Positions 1-10,200 of a stretch of DNA of 64,000 bases are shown piece after piece. The stretch spans positions 372,001-436,000 of the forward strand of contig NZ_JABXYK010000001.1 of NCBI RefSeq assembly GCF_013378445.1. Reading direction: 5' to 3'. Origin of the DNA: Mycoplana rhizolycopersici (GTDB lineage Bacteria > Pseudomonadota > Alphaproteobacteria > Rhizobiales > Rhizobiaceae). Each line of letters opens with the position of its first letter. Position 1 is the first letter of the stretch. A program made the position numbers and the translations under genes. The notes under the pieces were generated by a model, which saw nothing but the letters and a program-made list of their open reading frames with translations, had not been told where the DNA came from and searched no databases.

Positions 1-594
1 GTCATTGCCGGAGTATCCCCAGATCTTGTCGTTGCCGGCACCGCCGGTGAAAGTGTCGGCTTTGCTCGTGCCCTTGAACTGACCGCTGGACGCGGAAGCG
101 TCCACGGACGCACCGGACGAGAAACCGAAATGGGAGGCCTTGAGGCTGGAGAGCTTCACATCTTCCAGAAGCAGCGTGTTGCCGCTGCCGAAATTGAACA
201 GTACGTCCTCACCCTCGTCCACCTGGCGGGCCTTGCTCATCAACTGGCTGAAGGATGTGATGCCGAGCGAGGCATCCAGGCTGATGGTGTCGTCCCGCGT
301 GCTGAAGTCATCGATCTCGTCACGACCGGAGGAATAGACGAACAGGTCCCTGCCCGCTCCGCCTTCCATCTCGTCATTGCCGCCGCCGCCGATCAGCGTG
401 TCGTTGCCGCTGCCGCCTTCGAGCTCGTCGTTGCCCGCGCCCCCGTCCAGCCGGTCGTTGCCGGCACCGCCTTCGAGATCGTCATTGCCGGCATAGCCAT
501 ACAGCTTGTCGTTGCCGTTGCCGCCGTAGATGTCGTCGACCCGCGCCGTTCCCTTGAGAACATCGGCTCTCGTCGTGCCCTTCAGTCTGGCCAT
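1..594 (-). CDS. RTX-type calcium-binding repeat protein, N-terminal part (runs off the left edge)
   Basis: The frame stays open from an ATG at 594 to the window edge, giving 198 residues of the N-terminus. It begins MARLKGTTRADVLKGTA and soon enters glycine/aspartate nonapeptide repeats of the GGxGNDxLxG type (for example YGGNGNDKLYG, EGGAGNDRLDG, IGGGGNDEMEG). A non-repeat block of about 65 residues follows (around DLFVYSSGRDEIDDF), and then a second repeat block starts near the edge. Such repeats form calcium-binding parallel beta-rolls in proteins secreted by type I systems. No enzymatic domain is visible in the part present. An AAGGA motif 8 nt upstream supports 594 over the in-frame ATG at 603. 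The secretion signal would lie in the missing C-terminus. Function beyond calcium binding cannot be told; confidence in the family is high. Confidence 0.85.
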   Translation of the reverse strand, partial: MARLKGTTRADVLKGTARVDDIYGGNGNDKLYGYAGNDDLEGGAGNDRLDGGAGNDELEGGSGNDTLIGGGGNDEMEGGAGRDLFVYSSGRDEIDDFSTRDDTISLDASLGITSFSQLMSKARQVDEGEDVLFNFGSGNTLLLEDVKLSSLKASHFGFSSGASVDASASSGQFKGTSKADTFTGGAGNDKIWGYSGND

Positions 595-688
595 ATGCAG
601 CATCCTTTCGTTTTGCCGAGGCGCCACCGGTGGGACCGGCCCGGCGCCGTTGAATGGGCGGACCTTGGCCGATTCTGCCTTTTGGCAA

Positions 689-718
689 GCTGACAGCGCC
701 TGTCAGCAAATTGTCAGC
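689..718. promoter_or_regulatory. Repeat cluster in the divergent promoter, candidate OmpR-family regulator box
   Basis: TGTCAGC occurs at 701-707 and again at 712-718, an 11-bp period, one helical turn, as usual for sites bound by OmpR/PhoB-type winged-helix dimers. The first copy also pairs with GCTGACA at 689-695 as an inverted repeat with a 5-nt spacer. The cluster sits 23 bp before the PepSY gene, the first gene of an operon that encodes an OmpR-family regulator, so autoregulation is a reasonable inference. It could also affect the divergent RTX gene. Confidence 0.45.
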
Positions 719-740
719 TTCTCCCCGCTATGCAGGAGGC

Positions 741-1097
741 ATGACCCAGAAATCACATGTGAAACGCCTCGGGCTGCGGCTCCTGGCCGCCTGCGCGGTG
801 CTTTATCCTGCGATAGCACTCAGCGAGGCATCGCCGCCGGACGTCGACGATGTCGACGACGCCCGCGAGCATTACGAGGCACGCGAGGCCCTGCGGAAAG
901 GCGAGGTCCTGCCGCTGGAAAAAATCATCGAGGTCGTGCGCAAACAGTTCCAGGGCGATATCATCGAAATCGAGTTCGAACGGAACGACGGGAAATATGT
1001 CTACGAGATCGAGATCATCGATCCGTCGGGCCGCGTCGTCGAGATCGAGGTCGATGCGAAGACCGCGGAAATCCTGGACAGTGAGGATGGCGATTGA
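741..1097 (+). CDS. Small secreted PepSY-domain protein
   Basis: 118-residue protein with a Sec-type signal peptide (positively charged MTQKSHVKRLG, hydrophobic LRLLAACAVLYPAIA, likely cut after ALSEA) and a C-terminal PepSY-like domain. The latter is recognised from the amphipathic helix around LEKIIEVVRKQF and the strand pattern GKYVYEIEIIDPSGRVVEIEVD. The mature protein is very acidic. It is the first gene of an operon with a response regulator and a sensor kinase, so it probably modulates the kinase in the periplasm. This layout resembles rhizobial FeuN-FeuP-FeuQ, but I cannot show orthology. AGGAGG at 734-739 lies only one base before the ATG, so the start is slightly uncertain, but the signal peptide fits it well. 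The stop overlaps the TTG start of the next gene. Confidence 0.75.
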   Translation: MTQKSHVKRLGLRLLAACAVLYPAIALSEASPPDVDDVDDAREHYEAREALRKGEVLPLEKIIEVVRKQFQGDIIEIEFERNDGKYVYEIEIIDPSGRVVEIEVDAKTAEILDSEDGD

Positions 1098-1756
1098 GAC
1101 TGCTCGTTGCGGAAGACGACAAGCGTATTGCCGAGGACGTCAGAACCGTTCTGACGGCGGCGGGCTACGCCGTCGACCTAACGCATAGTGGCCAGGACGC
1201 CTGGTTCCGTGGCGATACCGAGGACTATGGCCTCGTCGTGCTCGACCTCGGCCTTCCGGGCATGGACGGCATCAGCATCCTCAAGCAATGGCGCATGAGC
1301 GGCCGGCACATGCCCGTCCTTGTGCTGACGGCGCGCGGAAGCTGGGCCGAGCGCGTCGAGGGCATCGATGCCGGTGCCGACGACTACCTGCCGAAACCGT
1401 TCCAGTTCGAGGAACTGCTGGCCCGTATCCGGGCGCTTATCCGGCGTTCGGTCGGCCACGGTGCTGCCACCATCGAGGTCGCCAGCCTGGTCGTCGATAC
1501 CCGCACGATGCGCGTCGTCGTCGATGGCATGCCGTTGAACCTGACCCCATTCGAGTATCGTCTCGTCAGTTATCTCGCCCATCATCGCGGCCGGGTCGTG
1601 CCGGCCTCGGAATTGCAGGATCACGTCTACGGCGACGACTTCTCGAGAGACGGAAACGCACTGGAGGCGATGATTGCAAGGCTGCGCAAGAAGATCGGCA
1701 GCGACGTGATTTCGACGCGGCGCGGGTTCGGCTACGTCATGGGTGACAGCGTGTGA
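1094..1756 (+). CDS. OmpR/PhoP-family response regulator
   Basis: 220 residues. The N-terminal receiver domain has the acidic pair in VAEDD, phosphoacceptor Asp51 (VVLDLGLPG), the Thr/Ser position in VLTA and Lys101 (YLPKPF). The C-terminal winged-helix DNA-binding domain ends in the typical ISTRRGFGYVM. The start is TTG at 1094, sharing bases with the preceding TGA stop (TTGA overlap), and its own stop overlaps the GTG start of the kinase, so the three genes are translationally coupled. It is expected to be phosphorylated by the downstream kinase. Closest general types are PhoP and FeuP; the exact regulon is not visible, but the TGTCAGC direct repeat before the operon is a candidate site. 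Confidence 0.9.
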   Translation: MRLLVAEDDKRIAEDVRTVLTAAGYAVDLTHSGQDAWFRGDTEDYGLVVLDLGLPGMDGISILKQWRMSGRHMPVLVLTARGSWAERVEGIDAGADDYLPKPFQFEELLARIRALIRRSVGHGAATIEVASLVVDTRTMRVVVDGMPLNLTPFEYRLVSYLAHHRGRVVPASELQDHVYGDDFSRDGNALEAMIARLRKKIGSDVISTRRGFGYVMGDSV

Positions 1757-3099
1757 TCTCGCGCCATTCCTTGCGGCTTCGTCTGGCTCTTGCAGGCGCC
1801 GCCTCGATTGGCGTCGCGCTCGTCATCGCCTTTTTCGGCCTGTCCTTTCTCTTCGAAAAGCATGTCGAACGCCGCGTGGTGGACGAACTGCGCCTTCATC
1901 TCGACCAGACCATCGCGGGCCTCGGGCCGGACCGGAACGGCATAGTCGAAATGATCCGTCCGCCGATCGACCCGCGTTTTCAGACACCGCTCTCCGGCCT
2001 CTACTGGCAGATCGAGGGCGACGGCTTCGAACGCAGGTCGCGCTCGTTGTGGGACGAGGCGTTGGATCTTCCACACCTGTCGCCCTCGGCACCGCACGAG
2101 TTTTCCTTGAAGGGGCCGGCCAATGCCGATCTCCTCGTGCTTGCCCGCGAGATCATTCCGCGCGACAGCCTTGGAGACCGCCCGATCGTCGCAGCCGTTG
2201 GCATAGACCGCTCCGACATCACGAAGGCGACCGCAGCGTTCCGCCGCAACCTTGCGCCGTTTCTGGCACTTCTGGCCGTAGTCCTGATGGCCGCGAGCCT
2301 CGCCCAGATCCTGATCGGCCTGAAGCCCCTGTCCGACTTGCGCGCGCGCATCGCGACAATCCGCAGCGGCGAGGCGCAACGCCTCGGCACTGCCTTTCCC
2401 GACGAGGTTCGACCTCTGACGATGGAGGTGGACGCCCTGCTGGTCTCGCGCGACGACCAGCTGAGGAAGGCGCGGGAACGGGCATCGGAACTTGCACACG
2501 CGTTCAAGACACCGCTGCAGGCACTTTCCGGCGACGTGCTGCGGCTAAAGCAACGCGGGCAGATCGAAGCCGCCGCCGAGATCGAGGCGCTGATCGAGGT
2601 AATGCGCCGGCTGGTCGACCATGAGATGGCGCGCGCCCGCATCGCGGGCCGGCCGCATGCGGTACGCTCCGACGTCAAGCGCGCGGTCAGCAATGTCGTC
2701 TCCGTCATCTGCCGCACACCGGCCGCCGAAGCGATAGAGTGGACAGTGGACGTTCCGAACGGGCTCTTCGCCCGCATCGACGCCGACGACCTTTCCGAAC
2801 TGCTCGGCAATCTCACGGAAAACGCCGTGCGTTACGGCCGCCAGGCAGTTTCGATAGCCGGCGTCCGGGACGGCGATTCCATCCTGATCGAGATCGCCGA
2901 CGACGGGCCCGGAATTCCGGAGGAAAAGCTCGGACACGTGCTGCGTCGCGGCACCCGGCTCGACACCAGCAGCGGCGGCGCAGGGCTCGGCCTTGCGATC
3001 AGCGAAAGCATTGTCCAGTCCGTCGGCGGCGACATCCAGCTCGCAAACGGCGCCCCCGGCCTGCGCGCCTCCATCCGTTTGCCGGCCGCCGACGGCTGA
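1753..3099 (+). CDS. Membrane sensor histidine kinase (PhoQ-like)
   Basis: 448 residues. TM1 is about residues 12-33, a periplasmic domain about 34-165, TM2 about 168-190, then a HAMP-like linker. The phosphoacceptor is His249 in the H-box LAHAFKTPLQ, a degenerate, PhoQ-like H-box. The ATPase domain shows the N box with Asn357 (GNLTENAVRYG), G1 DDGPGIP (383-389) and G2 GGAGLGLAI. It starts at GTG 1753, overlapping the regulator's stop codon by four bases. The periplasmic sensor domain is the likely contact for the co-encoded PepSY protein. The activating signal cannot be told from sequence; osmotic, cation or envelope signals are typical for this kinase group. Confidence 0.9.
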   Translation: MISRHSLRLRLALAGAASIGVALVIAFFGLSFLFEKHVERRVVDELRLHLDQTIAGLGPDRNGIVEMIRPPIDPRFQTPLSGLYWQIEGDGFERRSRSLWDEALDLPHLSPSAPHEFSLKGPANADLLVLAREIIPRDSLGDRPIVAAVGIDRSDITKATAAFRRNLAPFLALLAVVLMAASLAQILIGLKPLSDLRARIATIRSGEAQRLGTAFPDEVRPLTMEVDALLVSRDDQLRKARERASELAHAFKTPLQALSGDVLRLKQRGQIEAAAEIEALIEVMRRLVDHEMARARIAGRPHAVRSDVKRAVSNVVSVICRTPAAEAIEWTVDVPNGLFARIDADDLSELLGNLTENAVRYGRQAVSIAGVRDGDSILIEIADDGPGIPEEKLGHVLRRGTRLDTSSGGAGLGLAISESIVQSVGGDIQLANGAPGLRASIRLPAADG

Positions 3100-3247
3100 G
3101 CCGGGCAATCGGAAGTACGCCACGCGGCACAGATCGCATCAGCCGTATGGTCGAGTTGCCGGCCTGGGATGTCACCGCTACCTTCGATCTGAACCCGCAT
3201 TCACGTGCCAGGCACTCGCGTAACGCAAGAGGAAGACGGGGTATCGG

Positions 3248-4078
3248 ATGAGCGTATTGCAGGTGACCATCGGCACGCTGGCGGTCCTGGCCGTTGCCGT
3301 ATTCGGCGGCGTCTGGGCGCTGCAGACCTATGGCATCTATCGCTTCGATCCCCATCCGGGCGTTCCCGCCGCATTCGGCCTGCCCGAAACGGTGCGGATC
3401 GCCAGCTACATGTCCGAGGACGGAGCACCGATCCACGCCTGGATCGCCGATCCCGTCCCCAGCCGCCCGGTCATCCTTGCACTTTACGGCAACCAGTCGA
3501 GCATTGGCGGCTCGATGGGGCGTATCCTTCCGCTGATCGATGCCGGATATGGCATCGTGATGATGGAGTATCGCGGCTCCGGCGCCACCGCCGGAACGCC
3601 GAGCGAGAAAAACTTCGCCCGCGACGCGCGCGCGCTCTACGACCAGATGGACACGCTCATCGGCCGCACCGTGCCGCCGCAGGAACGCGTCGTCTACGGC
3701 TTCAGCCTCGGCACCGGCGTCGGCAGCCGCCTCGCAGCTGAGCGCCCGTTCGGCGCGGCCATCTTCGAGGCAGCCCCCTACCGCAATTGCCTGTACCTGG
3801 AGGACCACTATTTCGGCCTCCCCTTGTGCCGCCTCATGTGGGCCGAGCGCTACGACATCGTCGACCACGTGCAGCATATCAAGGCGCCGAAGCTGTTCAT
3901 CCATGGTACACTGGACCAGGCCCTGCCCGTCGAGCGTGCCCGCCAACTGTTCATGGAAGCGCCGGAACCGAAGGAATACGTCCAGCTCGAAGGCGGCGGC
4001 CATGCGGACCTGCACAAGCACGGCCTCTTCTCCGCAATCGAAGCGTTTCTGCAGCAACACCTGCAGCCGGCCGATTAA
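3248..4078 (+). CDS. Membrane-anchored alpha/beta hydrolase (BEM46/YfhR-like)
   Basis: 276 residues. An uncleaved N-terminal hydrophobic segment (about 4-24) is followed by an alpha/beta-hydrolase fold. The nucleophile elbow is GFSLG, the acid lies in HGTLDQALPVERA and the catalytic His in GGGHADLH near the C-terminus. The oxyanion region reads LALYGNQ. It resembles serine hydrolases of unknown substrate in the BEM46/YfhR group. It is separated by 148 bp from the kinase gene and is convergent with the megasynthase operon, so a role as that pathway's editing thioesterase is possible but not supported by anything seen. Confidence 0.75.
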   Translation: MSVLQVTIGTLAVLAVAVFGGVWALQTYGIYRFDPHPGVPAAFGLPETVRIASYMSEDGAPIHAWIADPVPSRPVILALYGNQSSIGGSMGRILPLIDAGYGIVMMEYRGSGATAGTPSEKNFARDARALYDQMDTLIGRTVPPQERVVYGFSLGTGVGSRLAAERPFGAAIFEAAPYRNCLYLEDHYFGLPLCRLMWAERYDIVDHVQHIKAPKLFIHGTLDQALPVERARQLFMEAPEPKEYVQLEGGGHADLHKHGLFSAIEAFLQQHLQPAD

Positions 4079-4221
4079 TCCGCCGGCGCACCCACGCGTA
4101 CGACGGGGGCTTTTCCGGGCCGAAGGCGGCGCCTTCCTGCGTGACTTCCGACAGGAAACATGCGCCCCGGCGCCGGGCTGGGCGCCCCGCTGAAAGCGCC
4201 CGACACCGCATGCACCAGTCG

Positions 4222-7200
4222 CTAAGACAGCCGATCCTCGATCAACGCCGCCAGCGTCCGCGCATTTTCCTTGCGCAGCATGCTCAAGTGGTCGCCCTTG
4301 ACCCAGGGCGTGTCGAGCCGGTCCTCCGCCACAAAGGCTTTCCAGCCAAGCGTCGGGTCCTGTTCCAGCGTCAGCTTCTGCACCAGATGCAGCGGCCGCG
4401 CGCGGAAAAGCGTCACCGGCGCCTTGATCGGCCCGCCTTCATAGCGGCGCGCTGCCGCCATCCAGAGCCGCTCGACCTGCCTTTGTCTATAGAGCGGCAG
4501 GTTGAAATGCTTCATCAGTTCCAGCACCGGTCCGCGCTGGAACACATGGCGCGCCTTGGCTGCGACCCGTTTCCAGAAGTAGCCGAGCCCCTCGCCCTGC
4601 ATCAGCGATATCTCGTTTTCCAGACGCTGCCGCGGGGTCAGCCGCACCAGCGGCGTGAAGTCCTTGGCAAAACCCGGCGCATAAGTATCGAGCACGAAGA
4701 GGCGTTCGACGGTGGCGCCCTCCGCCTCCAGTTGTCGCGTCATTTCCAGGGCAGTGTAGGCGCCACCCGAATAGCCGGCAAGAATATAGGGGCCTTTCGG
4801 CTGGTGCCTGCGCATGTAGCGGATGTTTTCCGCCGCCATTTCCTCGATGCTGGCGTGCGGCGTATGCCCCTGCACGCCCCGGGTCTGGAAACCGATCGCT
4901 GGTCGCTTCCGGCCGAGAAGCGTCCCGAGTTCGAACAGGTTGTTGACGTTGCCGCCGACACCGCCGACGACGAAGAAGGGAGCGCCTCCGCTCTCCGGCC
5001 CGGGATCGATGACGGTGCTGGTGTCCCAGGGCGCTTCCGGCCCTTCCAGCGCCACGACATCCCGTTCCAGCAAGGCCGCAAGCTGACGAACGGTCTGGTT
5101 GCGGAAGAGCGTCGAAATCGGCAGGTCGTGACCGAACTCCCGGCGAACGCGGTCGAACAGCCGGACGGCCAGCAGCGAATGCCCGCCAAGCGCAAAGAAG
5201 TTGGCGCACGCTCCGACCCGCTCCACGCCGAGCACTTCGCACCATATCTGGGCGAGCCGAATTTCCATCTCCCCCTGCGGCTTCTCCGCCGCCGGGTCCG
5301 CAACCGCATCCAGCCTTACCGCCGGCAGCCGGCAGCGGTCGACCTTACCGTTGTGATTGAGCGGAATTTCATCAACCGGAACATAGAATGCCGGGCGGGC
5401 GAATTCGGGAAGCATCGCCGCGACGTGCTCTGACAATTCCCGTGAAGAGGGCGCCTCACCCTCCGCCAGGAAATAGGCGACGAGAATCTTGTCGGACTGC
5501 CCCTCCGGCACCCTGGCGACCGCCACGGCCTGCCGGATGGCCGGATGGCTTTCCAGCGCCCCTTCGATTTCCGTCAGTTCCACGCGGAAGCCCCGCACCT
5601 TGACCTGCGTGTCGGCCCGACCGAAGAAGCGGATGATTCCGTCGCCCGGATCCATCGCCAGATCGCCGGATCTGTAGAGGGCGAGTTGCGGATCCCACGG
5701 TGCCTTGACGAATCGCTGCGCCGTCAGTTCCGGCCGGTTCCAGTAGCCCAGCGCCAGCCCTCTGCCCGCGATGCACAGCTCGCCGATCATGCCGGTCGGC
5801 ACCGGCTGCAACGCATCATCGAGAATGTAGATCTGCGTGCCGGGAATGGCCTTGCCGATCGGCAGCGGCAATCCGCGCTCGAGATCGCCTGCGCTCACTG
5901 CGTGGGCATTCGTCACGTTGCTTTCCGTCGGCCCGTAACCGTTGATCACGGTCAGCCCGGGGCAGGCGGCCATCACCTGCGCGACATGGACGGGAGAGAC
6001 CACGTCGCCGCCGACCACGACCTGATCGACCCTGGCAAAAGCACCCGGCCGCATATCCGCCACGGCATGGAACAGACCCGAGGTCAGCCACAGCGTATTG
6101 ACGCCGTTGCTCTCGATCGCGTCGGAGAGATCGGAGATGGACAGGGTGCCGTCCGGTGGCACCACGATCGTTCCGCCGTGCAGGAGGGCGGCGAACAGGT
6201 CGATGATCGATGTATCGAAGGCGAACGCAGACGAATGCAGCGTCACCGTCTCCGGACCGAGCCGTAGCCAGTCCGTATCGCGCAGCAGCCGGATAACCGA
6301 CCGATGCGGCAATACCACCCCCTTCGGCACGCCGGTGGTGCCCGACGTAAACATCACATAGGCGATCGTTTCGCCGGTCACGCCGGGCTCCGGCGCATCC
6401 CGCACTTCGGTCGGAAAGTCCTCCATCCGGATCGTCCGCACGCCGGTCACAGCCACGGCGTCGCAATCGCCGAGCAGAACCTTGATGCCGGTATCGCGCG
6501 CCATGAACTGCAGCCGGTCGGGCGGCAGCGTCACGTCGAATGGCACGTAACCGGCCCCTGCTTTCAGCGCCCCCATAACCGCCACGGGCAGGAGCAGCGA
6601 CCGGCTCGACGATATGCCCACGAGATCACCGTGGCGCACGCCTTCAGAGGCGAGCAGCGCGGCCAGCGCGTCGGTGCGGGCATCGAGCGTGGCATAGTCC
6701 ATTGCCTGGTCGAGGTAGCGCACCGCGACCTGGTTGGGCGCACGCGCGACGACTGCACGGAAGATTTCCGGAATGGTTTGCGGTCCAGCCGCTGCCGGGT
6801 CGATGTGGCTGCCGCTCGCCGGACGGCTGGCATCGCCCCGCAGGAGGGTGGAGACGACAGACTTCAGGCCATCCGGAGCCGAAGCAATCGCATCGAGGAA
6901 CTGCCGGAAGTTCGTAGCATGGTGGGTGATCGTCTCCTTCTCGAACAGTTCGGTGGCATAGTTCCACGACAGTTCCACGCGGCCCGGCGATTCGAACAGG
7001 TTGAAGAACAGTTCGAAATACTCATGCCCGGTCGAATTGACGTCGACGCGTGCCGGGGCATCGCCGAACAGCAGCTCGCCGATATCGGCAAGCCCGTCGA
7101 TATTGACCACGACAGGCACGAGCGCCAGGCGCGAGGGGTCGCGCGGCATCTGCAGGTCGCGCATCAGCGAACCGTAGGTGTAGTTCTGGTGATCGAGCGC

Positions 7201-10200
7201 TTCCAGCAGTTCCTGCCGTGTCTGCGACAGCAGTTCGCCGAGCCTGACGTCAGGCTTGATCGTGCCGCGAACAGGCAGCAGGCTGACCGCATGGCCGACC
7301 GCCGCTTCGAGGCGATGCGAAAGCTGGCCGGAAGCGGGTAGGCCGATCACCACGTCGCTCGATCGCGTCAGGCGCGACAGATAGTAACGGAACGCCGAGA
7401 AGACCAGATTGCGCAGCGACGTCCCGGCTTCCTGCGCCCGCGCCCGCAACGCTGCCTCCAGCCCTGCGTCGATCCTGGTCTCCACCCGATCGGCTTGCGT
7501 TCCGCGTGCGACCGGATAGGGCCAGTCGGTCGGAATATCGATCGCAGGCAATGGCCCCGCATATTTCTCAAGCCAGTAGGCCCGGTGACGCGCAGCATCC
7601 GCGCTTGATGCCCACTCAGTTTCGGCTGCGACCAGATCAGCGATGCTCGTTGCCGGCGGCAATGCGGCCTGCCGACCGCGCAGCCGCGCGCTGTAGAGTT
7701 GCGCGAGATCGGAAAGCAGCACGCCCATCGACCAGCCGTCGCAGGCGATGTGATGCACGAGCAGGATGATTTCGGCCTTCGCCGGCGCTAGCCGCAACAG
7801 CAAGGTGCGCAACACCGGCCCGTTCACGAGATCGAACGGTCTGGCGCCAAAATCGGCGTGCAGAGCATTGCGTCGGGCGCGCTGCTCCAGTTCGCACAGG
7901 CTGGACATATCCTCCTCTTCGAAGGACACCTCACGGCGCGGGTGGATCGTCAACGTGACATTGTCCACGTCGAAGGAGGCACGCAGGCTGTCGTGGCGCG
8001 CCACCAGATCCTCAAGCGCCGTCTGCAGAGCGCCCGCATCGATTGCCGTGTCGAGATGGAGACTGAAGGACAGGTTATAGGAGAGCGATGCGGAAGGATT
8101 GATGCTGATCGCGGCTGCGATCTCGCGCTGACCTTCCGTCATTCCAAGCCGGCGTACTTCCGTCGCCGTCGCCTGAGCGGGCGCCAGTGCCTGTGCCGGT
8201 GGAACCACAGCCGCCGGTGGCGGCAACATTGCCTCGCCCCCCGGAACCTGCTCGCGCACGAGTGCGGCAAGTCCGCTGAGCGTCGAAGCCTGAAACAGCG
8301 ACGCCAGCGGAAGCGAGGCCCCGAGATCCTTGCGTACGCGGGCGAACATCCGCACCGCGTTGAGAGAATGTCCACCGAGCGCGAAGAAGTCGTCTTCCGG
8401 CCCGACGTCGCTCACCCCCAGGATTTCGCCCCAGATGGCCGAAAGCTGCGCCGTGATGGGGTCGCTTATCCTGCCGCCGCCACCCTGCCGCGCCGGACGC
8501 GCACTCGGTGGCGCTGCAACTTCCGCAATGGCAAGGCGAACATGATCGAGCGAAACGGGGGAGACGACCAGCTGCCGGCCGGGATGTGCGAAGACGCGGG
8601 GAAAGAGCTCCGGCGCTTCGGCTACACGGATGCCGGTGGCAAGTAGCTGCGTCGTCAGGCTCGGTTTGGCCGCGGCACCGAAACCATCCAGCTCTACCGC
8701 CCGCATTGCGAAATTCTCGAGGATGACGACCGGTCGACCGGCATCGTCAAGAACCGCGACGTCGAAGGAACTGAACCGGCCTGCCTCGCCGCCCACCCGG
8801 ACAGCACGGCCCGTCACCGCAGCGGGCACCGGCCCGAACACGCGCATCCGGCCGATCGACATCGGAACCCACAGCTTGCCGTCCAGTCGATCGACGGTCA
8901 GAAGACCGACCGTGGCCGCCATATCCATCAGCGCTGGATGAAGGTTGTGGGCTTCCAGATCACGCACGAAGGCCTCCGAAAGGCGGAATTCGCCCTCGGC
9001 AACGCCGTCGCCGGCGCGTAGTGCCTCGATGCAGTTCCACCGCGGTCCGAATGCGATGGTGCCTTGCTGCGGGGCCTTGCCTCCATCGAGCTTCGTCCCT
9101 TTCAGCAGGGCGACCCCGAGCGCCCTTGGCAGGCGGTCGTCGACCTGCTGCATCGCCAGCACCTGCAGCCGGACGTGCTCGGTCGGTTCACGTTCCGAAC
9201 CGACGCTACTCTCGATCGTCATGTCGTAGCCATCGGCGCGCGGCTGAAGCCGGATCGCGACGCGCCGCGGCATGTCTTCAAACGTCATCGGCAGTGCAAA
9301 GGAAAGTGCCGCCAGCTCGAAGCTACGCTCTCTCATGACCACCCGTGCCGCTGCCTGGGCGAGCTCCATATAGGCCGTACCGCACAACACCGGCCGTCCG
9401 GCGACCACATGTTCGGAGACCCGCCAGTCGGTCTGCGGATCGATGACCGTTTCAAACCGGACGCTGCCGTCCGGCGTATCGATGCGCTGGCCGAGCAGAG
9501 CGTCGCCCTCCGCGTGGTCGCCCGCACCATAGGCCCGTGCCGCCATGCCCGTATCACGCCATGCCCCCCAGGCGATCGAGAACCCGTCTGACCGCGCCGC
9601 GGCAAGCGATTCAAGCGCCGCATTGGCTGCCGCGTAAGCCGCCTGCCCCGCACCGCCGATCACGACGGAGGAGGAGGAAATCACGGCGAAGAGATCGAGA
9701 CTGCCCACTGGAAGAAGCCGGCTCAGCACCATTGCGCCCTCCAGCTTGGGCCGCATCACTGCAAGTGCCTCGGCAAGCGGCTGGCTGGCAAGCGGGGCAT
9801 CGTTCAGGACACCGGCGGCATGGACGACGCCATGCAGCGCGCCGAAGCGCGACCGCGTCGTCTCGATCGTCCGCGCCACGGCCGCCTCGTCGGCGACATC
9901 GGCCGCCAGAAACAGGACGGCGCCACCGGCTGCCTCGATCTCCGCCCGAAGTGCCGCATCCTCTGCAGCCGAGCGAGACAGCAAGGCAAGTCGCGCGCCC
10001 GCCGTCTTGGCGAGCCACAGCGCGAGCTGGCGTCCGATGCCGCCGGTTCCGCCGGTGATGAGATAAGCGCCGCCCGCACGAAGCCTTTCGGGCAGGCGCG
10101 CTGGAGCCGGAGCCCGAACACGCGATCTCGTTTGGACGAAGCGACGTTTTCCCCGAAGCGCCACATGGTCCGCTTCGCCATCGGCGGCGGCCTCGGCAAT

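Noticed and set aside
3248-4078. The alpha/beta hydrolase as a type II thioesterase for the megasynthase
   Set aside because: It is on the opposite strand, has an N-terminal membrane anchor and lacks type II thioesterase motifs.
4079-4221. Short GC-rich hairpins (for example GAAGGC-GGC-GCCTTC at 4122-4136) as the terminator of the megasynthase operon
   Set aside because: The stem is short and no T-run follows on either strand; not convincing enough to list.
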